DNA of 64,000 bases from Paralvinella palmiformis (GCA_025642065.1 JAODUP010000462.1:52501-116500); one strand, 5' to 3'. Counted from the stretch's first letter, positions 47,793 to 61,721 are shown. Notes: a model not told the origin generated them from the letters alone. Made by a program: numbers and translations.

Positions 47793-49621
47793 TGGAGGAT
47801 CATTTAAACAATCTGTATCAATGACAGCTGAGAATTTTATTAACATCTGCCGCTGTTCAGCTTTTTCTAGCAATTAGAATTGTATAAGTTTTGAAGCAGA
47901 CGAATGAGTTTTAATTTTGTTCAACTGTTTTCCTTCCATCAGCATATAGTAAGAATGAGTGGTATCAAAAAATAACGTGCTAACCTCTTCCTACAACACA
48001 CACGCACTAACGCACGCACGCACACACACACACACACACACACTGGCAAAGTAACAAACAATTAACACCCTCCATCACTGTGATCACACTCACACCATAA
48101 AGCCGACACAACTATCAGCCAACTTCCAGTCATTTCTCGACCCAGACCCGTAACCAGAAGCCACAGACAGACAGGCCACAAGTAGACAAATCTCTGTTTA
48201 TATTGATGGCATCCGGGGGACCAAGAGCCACAGTATATCCCGGGATAAAGTTAATTTGTTGTCAGGGAGAGAAACATAAATTAATAAAGCTTAGCCACAT
48301 ACCGTAGTGTACCAAACACGGGCGCCAATCTGACAATAGAGAGCTTTGTCTTACCCCAGATGGTGATTGGAGAGTCCATTTTTAGCTAAAATAATTATAT
48401 TTATGTGGGGTAATATCTGACCACCTTACATCAGGGAGGACGGGGAATCGGTACACACACAGAGAGACAAATAGAGGGGGGGGGAATATAAACAAGCTGA
48501 GAATCGGGGTGAGTGAGTGAGTGAGTGAGTGAGTGAGTGATAAAAAGTAATGAGCAAACAAAACAGATACAAAGATGGAAATATAATTTTTTTAATGAGA
48601 AATATTCTCTCAACCCTGGCCTATTATCTCATTCGGGCCGGTAGGTGTCGCCCTCCATCTTACATCTCTTTAACAAACCTTTCTTGATGTTACAATCTAG
48701 AATAATCTTTTCATTCTGTTATTATTAGCATCATTCAGCTATGTATGTGGGGGGGGGGGAAGGTGCCGTGGTGGCATCTTTCAACTTACAACCAGAATCC
48801 TCTTTTCTACAACAATAAACTTGAGCGTCTATTTTACTGTCATGTTTGTATAAGACCGTTAGACGTGACACGGTGAAATGCGACACCAGATTGAAAGCGA
48901 TTCGAGGAATTAGACATTCTTCTTTGCAATTCAAACCTAACTTACGAGAGAGACAGAGAGAGACATCTCTTTTTCTTGATCAATATTAGGTGATCCATCA
49001 AAACCTCAGCAACTTGAGCCTTTCCCCTATGTAACAGAAAATGTGTCTGCGGTGGAGAGTGCGTGTGTGTGTGTGTGTAAGAGAGAGAGCACACAAACAA
49101 ACTGCAAAATACACACAAGCACATGGAGAAGTACTATTGTTTATATAAGACTACACTTATTGACCAAATCAGCACCATATTCCCAGCTGATCACCATCCA
49201 ATGATAATAATAATATTAGCTTAAAATTTATCATTTATTTGTAATACGGACGTTACCATCCAGGAAAAACAGGGGCCATAAGAACGTATTACAACGAACA
49301 AAAGTCAAGGTCAACGTACTGAATATCATTAATGATAGCGCGATCGCGCGTGTGCGCGAGCGCAATACACTTAAACATGGACACGATATGTGATGGTAAT
49401 TGTATTAATACAGTCAAGACGATGTATATGTAATTAATTACAAGTCAGTGTTAGTTAGTGTAACCATGGTAACTAGTGTCAGAGAAAATCGTTGCTCTAA
49501 TTGGTTGGACATAACAGACAATTATACTCGTCCTTGACAGAAGTTTAGGTATCATATCATATCTGTATTGTTTAGTGTGTACAGCAAAAACTCTCTATCA
49601 CACACACACACCCATTCGTGC

Positions 49622-49659
49622 AAATTAAACGTGCCGTGCATGCACCGCACGTTTAATTT
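49622..49659. repeat. 38-bp near-perfect palindrome
   Basis: AAATTAAACGTGC and its exact complement flank CGTGCATGCACC, itself almost self-complementary. A partial second copy of the inner part (AACGTGCCATGCATGCACC) follows at about 49671. Confidence 0.92.
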
Positions 49660-50208
49660 AGACAGCTAAAACGTGCCATGCATGCACCAGGATATGCCTA
49701 ACAATGTGTGTGTGTGTGTGTGTTCTTTCGTGTGTACACTTATGCGTTTCCCTGCGCGCATTCATGCATGCACGGGCGTAGAATTTGTTTTCCACACATT
49801 CAGTTCACATTCGACATCGTTATATCAACAAATAAACAAACATTTAACAAACCAATGCCTAATATACATCAGTAGATAAACTCAGCACATGACATAACTA
49901 TTAGCTAACTTATTAGTAACAAGTTTTAAGGCCGAGCTCCACGAGCACTTTAAAGTTTGCCCCTGTTGAGGACTACTTGAGCCTTCAGCCCATATATCGA
50001 AGGGTTTAGAATTTTTTAATGTAATAAATAAAGCTCATAGTCCCAACCAATATCAAATTCACCGCTGTTTGAGACCTTTTTGTCATAATGTTTTGTGAAC
50101 ACACAGACAGACAGACAGACAGACAGACAAAGAAACACACACACACTTTCGCTTTTATTTATACAGATGTTAGTAACTTCATATTGTATCAATAAATCAT
50201 TGTCAATA

Positions 50209-50245
<37 letters not shown>

Positions 50246-50984
50246 ATTTATGAATATTAGATACAACAACAATAATAATAATAACATTCTAGATATATTG
50301 CTCAAGACACGTCATCCTGTCACAACTCCCACAGTAAACATAGCTCATGTGACAGACTGAACCATTGACCTTCTATTTTAACTACTGCCATCTTTACATC
50401 ATCATATATGAATTTTAATTTCTATACTGAAATAAATTTATGTTCCCACATTGTTTGTTATAATTCAGTCAAAATGTTCTTCGGATTCCGTAATATGGCA
50501 AAATATCTGCTCATGCTCTTATGTATGTGACATAACCTCCACGCCCTCCCCGCACACGTACAAACAAAGAAACACAGAGAGAGGGGGGGGTGAGTGAGTG
50601 TGAGAGAGAGAGATTAACAGGGACGTAGATTCTAGGGTGACCATGGAATACATCTCACACCAAAAAGAGCATACAGTTGGGTAACATATATTTTTCTTCT
50701 AACCGAATTCGACCCAACGCGCTGCTCTCATCATCATCACCATCATCATCATCATACACGTAAAGCTAGACTACTCCAAATGGGCTCACATGGTCGTGCA
50801 AAAAGTGAGTGAGTGAGTGGTTTAAAAACACCAACATCATAAATAGGCAAATTTCAGCAAGTGAGTTTTGATAATCTAATAAATATCCCCATGGACGTAA
50901 CATGTCCTCATTAGTATACAACTACATTACAAGTGTGCGGCGATCTAATTATGCCCATGTAGACTTCGACGGGAGAGGGATGTT

Positions 50985-51080
50985 TTTCTCCTGCGCGTTG
51001 GTGGTCCAATCACACATCAGAACGCTGTCTCGTGCGCGCTGATGGTCCAATCACACGCTAGAACGTTGTCTCCCGCATGT
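50985..51080 (+). repeat. 41-bp tandem repeat carrying CCAAT boxes, about 2.5 copies
   Basis: GGTCCAATCACAC at 51004 and 51045, each followed by a similar AGAACG(C/T)TGTCTC(G/C)(T/C)GC segment. Unusually GC- and CpG-rich for the area. Confidence 0.85.
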
Positions 51081-51394
51081 AGATTCGTCAATTACAAAGT
51101 GGGACGCTTTTTTCACCACGTCCCCGTTCTACTATTTACTGCTAGGACGAGACGCCGATGTACGATTGTTCTGCGTAGAAAGTTTCGTCAGGCCAACAGA
51201 CTACCGGTAGTACTTAACACCGCCAGAGCCTGGAATTATCCGATTCACAATAGACGTATTTGGCGGTGTTTTATTTTTATTTTTTATCTTCGTTTGTTCT
51301 GACACAAATTAACAACAACAATTTACACCAGCATTCCTAATGACCATATTTCAGTATAATCCTATAGTTAAAAGTAAGCTCTTCAACTAGGAGT

Positions 51395-51585
51395 TGATGA
51401 TGATGATTTACATATTACGGCCACCTTTGTGCATAGAGTAGGCTAAATGGCCCGAGCGACCTCCAAAGGTAATGAAGCGAAGTCAAAGATGAAACATCCT
51501 TCAGATATGCCCACGCCGAGGTTCAAACTCAGGTGGTAGTGATCTGTGGTCCAACCCGCTACCTATTAGACCACGGCCGCCCCCC
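51395..51585 (-). mobile_element. SINE family A (head type 1), full copy
   Basis: Reverse complement: GTGGTCTAATAGGTAGCGGG, GAGTTTGAACCTCGG, body, ATC tail (seen as gatgatgatg on the plus strand). Confidence 0.9.
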
Positions 51586-52067
51586 TCTATTCAACCAGGG
51601 GTCTAACATTTTAAGGTCTTTGGCCATGGTAAGCACCACCCTCCCCCAAACAAACAAAAGTAAAGACGGATTTATGACCAAGTCACTTCCATAAGCGTGG
51701 CTAAACTCAGCCGGAGTTAGCGGGATTTGAACTGAGAAACACACACTGTAGCCGGCCGTATTATTCATTGTTCTATTATGCCAAATGGTCTAATCCCAAT
51801 TAATATTAAATGGTAATGGCAGATTTGTCTTTATCTTCTCAGGAATGGAACTTGAACAGAAAGTGTGCGCGCGCACCCGTATGTATGTATGTGCGTATAT
51901 ATATATATGAAATGCTAAGCCAACAACCTTCTCTTTGACTGTGGTGTGAAATGAATGATATATTGCTTGTGTCAACTCAACAGCCAAGACAGCATATACA
52001 AGACATTTATATTTATTTACACACGAAAACAGTTTTAGGTGGGATGAGTGATGGGAAAAGCAGACAG

Positions 52068-52114
<47 letters not shown>

Positions 52115-52362
52115 CATTTCCGAGATGAAGCTACCTGTTGTCATTAACGTGACAGCATCATATCCAATTAAGTGATAATGGTACCTAACATTATTATAAG
52201 ATATTAATTGTCTCTCTCACTATAGACACCTACTGATAAAGCCATCTCAGTTAAAGCTTACTTACATCTTGTCTGTTGTCTCTGGAGCCAGATTATTAAC
52301 TATTTTTCATTTCATTTCATTTTATTCGGCCCCCAAAAGAATAGTATATGATCGTCGATACA

Positions 52363-52395
<33 letters not shown>

Positions 52396-52723
52396 GATAC
52401 AAACCATTGAACAGACAACCCAGCAATACATCATTTAATACAAACACCGATAATCCCAGTATGTGTCACCTCTATAACGACACCAGCATCAATAACATAT
52501 AATACGGAGCCAATATTAAAAATAGTATCGATAATTTATTAAGGAAAAAAAAACTATTATATCGATCATTCCTCTATAGAAGTTGTCCAATACCGTCTGT
52601 AAGGTCACCGGGTACATCCAATAAAAACTGATCTAATATCTATCAAGTGAGTGAAATATCACATTTTTTAACATAAGAATATTGTGAGCCAGTGATTTAA
52701 GGTCACTGCGTCCTTTCAATTTG

Positions 52724-52759
<36 letters not shown>

Positions 52760-52760
52760 T

Positions 52761-52893
52761 GGGCACCTCCGTGGTCTAGTTGGTAGCGCGTTGGACCACA
52801 AATCACTACCACCTGAGTTCGAATCTGGACGTGGTCATATCTACCATGTGCACAAAAGTGGCCGTAAAACACCAATCATCATCGTCATCATCA
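52761..52893 (+). mobile_element. SINE family A (head type 1) with internal deletion
   Basis: Head GTGGTCTAGTTGGTAGCGCG and B box GAGTTCGAATCTGG are intact, but the body jumps from GTCATATCT directly to ACCATGTGCACAAAAGTGGC, losing about 65 bp. An ATC tail is present. It sits between two CA tracts. Confidence 0.88.
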
Positions 52894-53568
52894 CCACACA
52901 CACACACACACACACAAACTCGGTTTGTATAGTGACTTAAATGGTAAACATATGAACAGAAGGGTTGTTCAATATGAAATGATTTTATGAAAATTTCTGC
53001 AAAACTTTCTCGATTTAAACCAATATATTAGAACATCGTTTCTGCGTGATGAAGATTGCACTGATCTGAACTGGTCGTGTCGTTCTGCGTGAAGAATTAA
53101 ATTCCCATCACTTGGCAACGGTAACGGTCTGGGACATCAAATGTTCTGTGCTCCGTTTTTTGTTAAAACGATTCGTCCTACAATTGTCCTGAAATATACC
53201 CATCGTCCAACGGGGAGGGCAAGATTGTGTCACTCGACACATCTGATACTCCGTTATTGTGCATTTATTTCGATGGCAAACGGGTCAGTCGTGGGCATCT
53301 GACTCCTATTGTAATTTCATGAATAGTTATCACTTAGGTAAGGATTATATTTCTTGCTGTCTGACGTTTGATTTGTGTCTGTTGTAATTTTTGAATGCTC
53401 TAGTTTGGGATTGGTCCACTGAAGGTGTATAATATATTCTCAAACTGTGTGGTTTATCATGTGATTTGGAGTGTCATTATTGGCGTTACTTGTCATCGTG
53501 CTGATTATTACAGCCAATAACACAACTGATGCTTAGATGCGTTGTAAAACACACACACACATACACAC

Positions 53569-53606
<38 letters not shown>

Positions 53607-53632
53607 TTTATAAGGTATGACGCACACGCACA

Positions 53633-54015
53633 CACTGATCTTCAACCACGTGATAACAGACTGGTGCCTGGAATTTCAGAACACACTGATCCTCTGGCAT
53701 ATTATGATACCCAGAACCTCAGACGCCTCACCGTACACTGATCCCAAACGTACTACGCCTCAATGATCTCCAGATGTATCATAACACTCGCCTATCAACA
53801 CCGGCTGATCCTCAGATATATAATTTTTGACGAGGATCTTTAGAACTATTATCACACACAACGATCTTTGTTATAATACAATGATCCCCCAGGTGGTGTT
53901 ATAACAAACGGCCCATCAGCTCACAGCCAACTGATCCTCACGTTACAAACAAAACTGACGTACACATTAAGACCTAGTAATCCTCAAATTATCACCAAAT
54001 GATCCTCACATTACC
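53633..54015 (+). repeat. Degenerate CTGATCCTCA-type minisatellite
   Basis: About ten loose copies of (A/C)(A/T)GATCCTCA(C/G)AT at irregular 20-40 bp spacing. Confidence 0.6.
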
Positions 54016-54567
54016 ACCCTATGGAGAGGGGGGTGAGTGGATTTCTGTTCCCAGCCACGAGAAAACTTACACTAAATCTCTACACATTAGTAACCCGAAC
54101 ACACAGCAAGAACATTTGTCACCGAAAAAACTCTCACCATTTCTCCAACCATCTATTTGTCTAACCATCTGTCAATCCATCCGCCACCCCTCTTTATGTA
54201 AATAAACCCACATCGAGACTAGTTCCCGGAAAAGAGCAGCCATGGAGAAGTTACTGATATGAGGGCTGCTGAGGCTGATGGGACACGTCAGGATCTGTGA
54301 TAACATGTTAATACAGGCTGATAGAGGAAGAGCCATTCTGAAGGTATATAGGCTAATATTGGTGTTAGAACTGGCTAATACCGCAAATAAGGTATATAAC
54401 AGCATGGTAGAGTTATATGGTAAAACAATATGGCATACCAATATGGTATGTTATTGAATAATAAAATAATGCACAGCAGTGAGATATACCTGTAAGGTAT
54501 AATAATATGGTATGTTATTAAAGTAAAACAATAAGGTACACGTATTTCAGTACACTATAAAGTATAT

Positions 54568-54571
<4 letters not shown>

Positions 54572-54604
<33 letters not shown>

Positions 54605-54632
54605 TCATATATGTATCAGGAAAGAAAAAAAG

Positions 54633-54670
<38 letters not shown>
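54572..54670 (+). repeat. Two (AT)n tracts
   Basis: AT 54572-54602 and 54640-54670, about 37 bp apart. Confidence 0.95.
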
Positions 54671-54674
<4 letters not shown>

Positions 54675-54768
54675 AACATACAACAATCACATATATAAGT
54701 AGAGCAATATGTTATAATATAACATGTTCTTTTTCATGATTTTATAATAAATTATAATATCATAATAA

Positions 54769-54891
54769 TGATTGATGATTGATGGTTTAGCGCCACTTTT
54801 GTGCATACGGTGAGCTAAACGGGCCCAGCGACCTCCAAAGGTAATGAAGCGAAGTCAAGGATGAAACACCCTTCATATATGCCCACGCCGA
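54769..54891 (-). mobile_element. SINE family A, 5' truncated
   Basis: Reverse complement begins GTCGGCGTGGGCATATATGA and contains the full body and tail; the tRNA head is missing. Confidence 0.85.
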
Positions 54892-56699
54892 CAAAATATG
54901 ATGTAGTTAAATGAATTGTTCTTTACTTTTCTGGTGGCATATAATGGAATGTTGTTCAACTCATATTTAATATATGTTATGTGGTCCTAACATTCTATTT
55001 CAATATCAGTGTACAAACGAAGGAATTGTATACCATTCTTCTGTTTAAAAACGTTTTTCATGTAATATACAACTGCATCTAATTAACACCTGATTAAGAT
55101 CTCCCCGTTATTAGATGCAATAAACGCTTTATAGCAACTGTACATAATCTGAAGTAATTAATTATAAGGCGTTGCCATCATTCGAGCGTTGTCATGACAC
55201 CGTCATAAATAACACAGACACGGGCCGGATTCAAATCCAACTGAACATCGGACATTTTCATGTCTAGCAATATGTATGAAATTGAACGCGTCTGTATATT
55301 GTATGTTAGCGTGTCTTTTCCGTCGTACAAACATTAAGAGATGTTTTGCATTTGTGTTTATCCTATAACCACCAACAGGTGTCTCTGTATTGGTTTCCGC
55401 GTTTGTAAGGGAGGGGGGGTCTGTTTTGTTATTGATGAGTCAGAAAATGACACAAAGACATGTAACAGTTACATTTTCTCAATTAGTAGGCCTGATTAGA
55501 CAGACAGACAGAGACAGACAGACGGAGACATACATACAGACAGTCAGACAGACAGAGATGTACTAGCGTTTTCATAGCTGTTACTTGAAATAAGCAGGAT
55601 TGACTTTAACAAATCCAATATTCAATCAATCAAATACATGAACAAACCCTTTATAGTAAGAAAACTGATTACAACATGAGTGTCATCACCACATCATCAA
55701 CAAATCATTATTAATAATATAACAATTAATATCATCGTTATCCATTATTCACTGTTAAAGTTACAACTTGGAGGATGGACAGACAAATAAACAAATATAT
55801 ACGCAGACAGACAGATAAATATTTACTAAAGGTTCATAACACCAGGTGGCCGGTCATGGTTCTCTGAAGACAAACGACTAACAGACACAGCTGGCGCATC
55901 AACGGATGTGGATAACCCCCTCCTCCCTCCCCTACACAAACACACAATGCAATAATCTGAAATCGCAAAAAATCGAGTAAATCAAAATAAACAAAGACAC
56001 CAGGAACAGGTTGGCGGCTGACATACAAAAGAATAAACCTTTTATCGGAGCAGAAACACATTTGAAACCTGATAATACAACACAGACGGGGCTTCTCGTC
56101 GTGGAACTGCTGCTGCCCCCTGGCGGAAGCAGAGACAAATCACTTCAGTACTGCCACCTAGAGGAACGCGCTACGTACGACGTCCAAATATCATTGCGTT
56201 CGTTAGAGTTTTGTTTCGGTGGGATCCGGAGAAAACGCGCGTCTCTTCACTCGGAACCATAAATATGACAAACGTTAGCAGCCCAGTCGGCAAGGCCGAG
56301 TAGATTTCCATGTTTCGCGTGTCCCAAGTCACCAAACACAAAGTGGCTTTTAAATAACACGCCAGTTCTAAGGACAGCGTCTATATAGAGAGTAATCTTC
56401 TTCAGCAAAAAAATATAATTTGCGATCCACGTTAACTTTACACACACACACACACTACATATATAAGTTAGAGGCACGTAAGCAAATTTCACGCTATAAT
56501 TCGAGACGCCAGATGTTTTAATGCAAATTAGTCGCAGTAAGTTTGAGCACGATATTTTGGAGGTTTTTGGTGTGTGTTTTAAACAAATTTACACAGAACT
56601 ATTGTTATTCTTATCATTATTAATCTTATCTCTGGCCATCGCATGAATAAACACAAAAAGGGAAGGCTATGAAATAAGATAAGACGTGAAGCAAACAAA

Positions 56700-57095
56700 C
56701 GAAATGCGATATTTTCATCATATTTGGCTCGTATTTTTTAATTAAATTTTTTAAGTTTCGCTATCAGTCATATTTGGCACGTTGGTTGTTTTGTTAAATT
56801 TTATTTTTTAAGTTTAACAAACTTATCCATACTCTAAACCTTCAAGCCGTGATATTTCAATCATATTTGGCACGTTTTCTATTTAATTTTTTTTAAGTTT
56901 CACAAACTTCCCCATACTCTAAACTTTCAAACTGTGATATTTCAATCATATATGGCACGTTTTTTATTTAATTTTTTTAAGTTTCACAAACTTCCCCATA
57001 CTCTAAACCTTCAAACTGTGATATTCCAGTCATATTTTACACTTCGTTTATTACTTATTTTTTTTAACGTTTCGCCAACTTACCCAAACTCAAAG
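56700..57095 (+). repeat. About 85-bp tandem repeat, 4 copies
   Basis: TCATATTTGGCACG-like starts lie at 56717, 56768, 56861, 56946 and 57030. Between them come a T-rich run, AAGTTTCACAAACTTCCCCA and TACTCTAAACCTTCAAACTG. Spacings are 51, 93, 85 and 84 bp. Confidence 0.92.
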
Positions 57096-57676
57096 CCATC
57101 CATATAACAATCGCTGTCCACTTCCAGCATATCCATCTTAGTCATGACTGTCGTCCTCAAAACAATCACTAGAGGCAGCACCAGACTGTGTGACAAAGGG
57201 AGACCCAGCCGAGCGGCCACCTAGTTCCGTTCACCAGCTGTGTCAGCTGTACTCCAGCTGGCACACGAGTGTAATAGTCTCTAGCTATCCTTCACACTGT
57301 CTATCGACGCATGACTGCCAATATCTTGGCCTTGAATTGTCAAATGGCTGAATCTTGGCTTTTAATTGTTAACACCTGAAGATTGTTTATCAGGTGTTAA
57401 AGTATACACGATCAGGTCTGTGGATAAAGTTGAGTAGTTTGACAGACTGTCAGTGGACGGTTTCAACTTACAAGTGACTGACAAGTGACTGCCAGCTGTC
57501 TGGTTTTACTCTAAAAGTTGACATAGAAACTACGTTTGAACATGTTTTATATAATCGTGTGTGCGTGCGTGTGCGTGAGTAACACCTGGATGAGTATGAT
57601 TGTGTCAGCGTGAATGGCAAAATAAAGAGCCTTTGTTTTATGAATATTATAGCCTATAGAGCCTTATACAGGTGTA

Positions 57677-57708
57677 AACACACACACACACGCACACACA
57701 CACACACA

Positions 57709-57750
<42 letters not shown>

Positions 57751-57788
57751 TCAACTCATAACCATAATTATAACCATTCAGTTATTAG

Positions 57789-57821
<33 letters not shown>
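57677..57821 (+). repeat. (CA)n/(TA)n and (TA)n microsatellites
   Basis: CA 57677-57711, TA 57712-57748, and TA 57790-57821. Confidence 0.95.
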
Positions 57822-57822
<1 letters not shown>

Positions 57823-58172
57823 CATGCATTTATATATGTATGTACGTATGTATATATGTAGGTATATGTACAGTGATTGTAATACAGTCTGAAGACAATA
57901 TGTTCACCTATCTTGACAAGAGATCAGTATATTTGTAACTATCATAAAACATAAAGGTGTTAAGAACTATCAAGAGAGTGGTTGAAGTCCCTCAATGTTA
58001 TTATTATTACTATCATATAGTATAGCTTTAAGTATCTTCTATATTACTGTAGTCTGACTAGATACGAGGTTGGGCCCCTATATGATGACTCTCTAGGTAC
58101 TTGTGGTTTCTTTGCCATGTTGAGGTATGAGTCTCGTGTGACTGACAAATATTCTAAATATGTTATTAGGAA

Positions 58173-58191
58173 ACACAGACACACACACACA

Positions 58192-58225
<34 letters not shown>

Positions 58226-58268
58226 CAATCTAAGTGCTTGTTCATGTGTCTTTCAGACAGACAGACAG

Positions 58269-58300
<32 letters not shown>

Positions 58301-58310
58301 AGAGAGCGAG
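58173..58310 (+). repeat. CA, CT, GT, CAGA, CA, GA microsatellite cluster
   Basis: CA/CT/GT block to about 58226, then (CAGA)n, CA and GA at 58254-58310. Confidence 0.93.
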
Positions 58311-58478
58311 AGAATCAGTTGGTTGGTCAGTTCCTCTGTCTGTGAGTAATGTAGTCAATCAGCCCATTGACTAAAGTGTCTGACTATGTCTACGTGTTTG
58401 TATGCGTTCAGGTACAAATCAAACATTTATAATTATACCTATTCATATAATATCGGTATTTCGCTGCAGTGTATCTAG

Positions 58479-58480
<2 letters not shown>

Positions 58481-58527
<47 letters not shown>
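58481..58527 (+). repeat. (AT)n microsatellite
   Basis: Perfect AT run of about 47 bp. Other AT runs of about 30 bp: 34665-34696, 39487-39516, 50212-50242, 52078-52112, 60202-60231. Confidence 0.97.
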
Positions 58528-58531
<4 letters not shown>

Positions 58532-59660
58532 CAGCCTTGATATAGACATTAACGAAATCATATCTTATCCTATCTAACAGAGGCGTACCAAATCCACATC
58601 CACGGTGACCATGTTGCAGCCATTCCATTTTATGGAGTTACAGATAAACCATCATATAGCTGGACCCAACCCCATACCGACAAAATGATATCCAGAAGGA
58701 CACCTTACCTAGATCTATAATTATATACCGTCTTTATATCCAGACACGGATCATCCGTTTAGGTGCCAAAGTGAACATAATCCTTTCCATGCGACATCCT
58801 CTTACCGTTGAGTAACATCACCATAGAGTAATAAGCATCATATTATCACCTTCCTCCTATAACAGATCGCTGGTTTATGTGAAGATGGCTCCTGGATCAT
58901 AAGCGCTAACAGCATTCTGGATCCACCTGTTTAAGGGGCCCATCTGTTGATAAGATTCCCGGTCCAATCTGGCCATTTACTAGTAAATGCTAGGAACCAC
59001 CTGCCGATGTCCTGTCATGTGTGAACTGGCAACCATCACGCACGCACACACACACACATACTGGTTGGTGGGTGCATTGGTTAGGTATAATGGGTGGGAC
59101 TGGACGATAATGAGGTAGCTAGTGATTCCTGTAAACATACAGACAGGCTATCCAAGCCAGTGACAATGTGCTATATCCAACAAAAGACCTCATCAACGTG
59201 AAGAAAACATGAGGAACCAAACTTAAGAACGTTAATAGCTGATGGTATTGACATCGCTCGTCATTATACACACACACACACACTGCGGATAGACCCAGCA
59301 CAGCTGAACACACGAGACTGATCAGCTGTTTGTCGTCTCGCATTACCCAGCTGGTTTATAGGACACCTGTTCAGTCAGCTGTGAAACCAGACCAGGCTAC
59401 AATGCTGTAGAGCGAGCCAGGTAGTTATGTTTGGGCCTACCCAGAATCTAACAATTTGGCTTCATATGAATAGAGAAAACAGTTTTAGTAATGCACCCTT
59501 TGGTGGTTTGTGTACCACTCGGTGTGTGTGTGTGTTATTGTATAGATAGCTGGGTCAACATTACAGCATGGCCGTGGGGCATGTATTTGGGCCAGTCTGA
59601 AACCTTAAAGTCATGGTCACCAGATCTTGTAAAACATGAGTACGCCACCGCAGGCCCATG

Positions 59661-59876
59661 AAAATAATGTGACACACACACACACACACGCACGCGCGCG
59701 CGCAGAAGACACCACTAGCTTATTTCAGAATGAGAGTAACTATTCTGGATTCCGATTGGCATACGAATCTTCCACATTGGTTTGTCAAGTTTTTTCTTCT
59801 GTGCCAGTATACATTTAGGAACTCATGAAACTGTATACAACACTCAAAGAAACACACACGTTCACCTACCAGAGGA

Positions 59877-59910
<34 letters not shown>

Positions 59911-60005
59911 ATATATTAGCCAGACCACTGTATCCTCCGGGCAGCAAACCTGATACCTAGCTGTAATTCTAAACACACAGAGACACACACACACACACAC
60001 ACACA
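59661..60005 (+). repeat. CA/CG, GT and CA microsatellites
   Basis: CA then CGCACGCGCGCGCG at 59673-59703; GT 59880-59909; CA 59982-60005. Other CA/GT runs of 20-40 bp: 9481-9509, 21582-21630, 47435-47455, 52722-52757, 63117-63175. Confidence 0.93.
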
Positions 60006-60198
60006 AAGTGGGTGAAACCTGATTTTATTCACAAACTCTACTCTTACGCACAAAAGGTTGAAGGACATCATTTATCAATCTCTCTCACTAGTCAATCAAT
60101 ACCTCATCTAAGATAACCTATCATCAGCTGACCAAATAAACCAATAGCATTAATAGTTTTATAACACCTTAACCCTAACCACATGACACTCATTACAC

Positions 60199-60235
<37 letters not shown>

Positions 60236-60395
60236 GTAATTTCTTATTCAACACTGGACCGTCTCCATTTTGTCTGAATATTACTTCAATGACTTAAATC
60301 GTATTCGAATAAGATCATTTAACCATTAAACTAAATATTTATACAGTGTGTAGTATATATTATGTTCCTCCCTCACTTCTTGACAATCATAAATA

Positions 60396-60566
60396 AGTTC
60401 AGCTCAGATGAGTTGTTTAGTTTCGGTGTCTGTCACACCTGAGACATTATGGCCCACAGGGATGACTGCTGCCCGGGGAGAAACATATCCTGTAAAGACA
60501 GGTATGACCTGGATACGAACCCACAAACTGGTGTCCTAATCTGCTTTAATGACTATGCCATCGGAT
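60396..60566 (-). mobile_element. SINE family B
   Basis: Reverse complement: head ATGGCATAGTCATTAAAGCA, GTGGGTTCGTATCCAGG, body with CAGGATATGTTTCTCC, AATGTCTCAGGTGTGACAGA, CCGAAACTAAACAACTCATC. The tail is degraded. Confidence 0.65.
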
Positions 60567-61721
60567 CACTGACATTCAAAAATAAGAACCACAGTCACCA
60601 CAGTTTCTCTACATAAGGCCAATCTAGTGGCCCAACTCGATCTTCTATAGTACGCCCAACCCCAGGATAAATAACCTCTACAGGCTAAATATATAATTTT
60701 CTGTAGTAGGCCCACATATAGACTAAATACTCAATCACAGGTAAAATGATATATATCTTCCACGGGGTAAATGCCCCTCTTTAAAGAAGATCCAAGGTCC
60801 ACACTCCAAATACTCATCCTCAACAATAAAGCCAGTCATAGACTAGATAACATTATTTTTAGGTAGACCCATCCCCAAGATAAACGACATTCTGTAGAAA
60901 ACACCAATCTATGAATTAAATACCAACTCTCTACAAAATGTCTACCATATAGATTCTCGCTTAAAATGTTCAACCAATCTATCAGTATTTATCTGTCACA
61001 TCACAAAATATGTCCTTTAAAGCTACAGAATCTAAACTTAGTCACCTAATAATGTCCTCTACAGTGGTCCCGGCACAGGTCGAGCACTTCTTCTCTAGTG
61101 CCAACAAAACTCTGGCTACAATTTCAAAGCGACTGTGTGGGGGCGTTTAAAGGGGGTACGCCCGCTTTGCTGCTAGATTTTTCGTCGGAAAAACTCTGAA
61201 ATCCGCGGTTCCACGGAAAATTCTCACACAGGTACCCGTGTCTACGGCATAGATAGGTCGAATATGTAGAGCGAGACCATCCACAGATCAAAGAAACGAC
61301 GACTAATTCGTATCCATTTATCACATCAAAAATATGGCCTTCTACTAAGGAAAGAGATCTGACGTCATGAATAAATGACAAGAAAAAAAAACCCGCCCAA
61401 CTAAATAATGACAAAGTCTGCGGAAGATAACAAGAGGTGTTATGACGTGTTAAAAGATAATCTGATAGAAAGACGAAATGTAGAGAGATGTGTCGGAGAG
61501 ATCTGTCTGGAAGTGTCACTGACTACTGAGTAATGAGAGACTGATAGTTATGATAGACATAGGAAGACCCCCCTCCCCTCCCCCCCCCCTTCCTCCCCGA
61601 CTGGCATACAGAGCGAGTCATCTTTAAAAAACAACAACCATCAATAAGGTATTGTTTTAAAGTTGACCCCCTGACAGAGGTCAAGGACAAAACGGCACTT
61701 CGAACTTTCGTTGGCTTATTT

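Noticed and set aside
61124..61519. 131-codon minus-strand open frame
   Set aside because: No recognisable motif, AT-rich composition like its surroundings, and no supporting splice sites.
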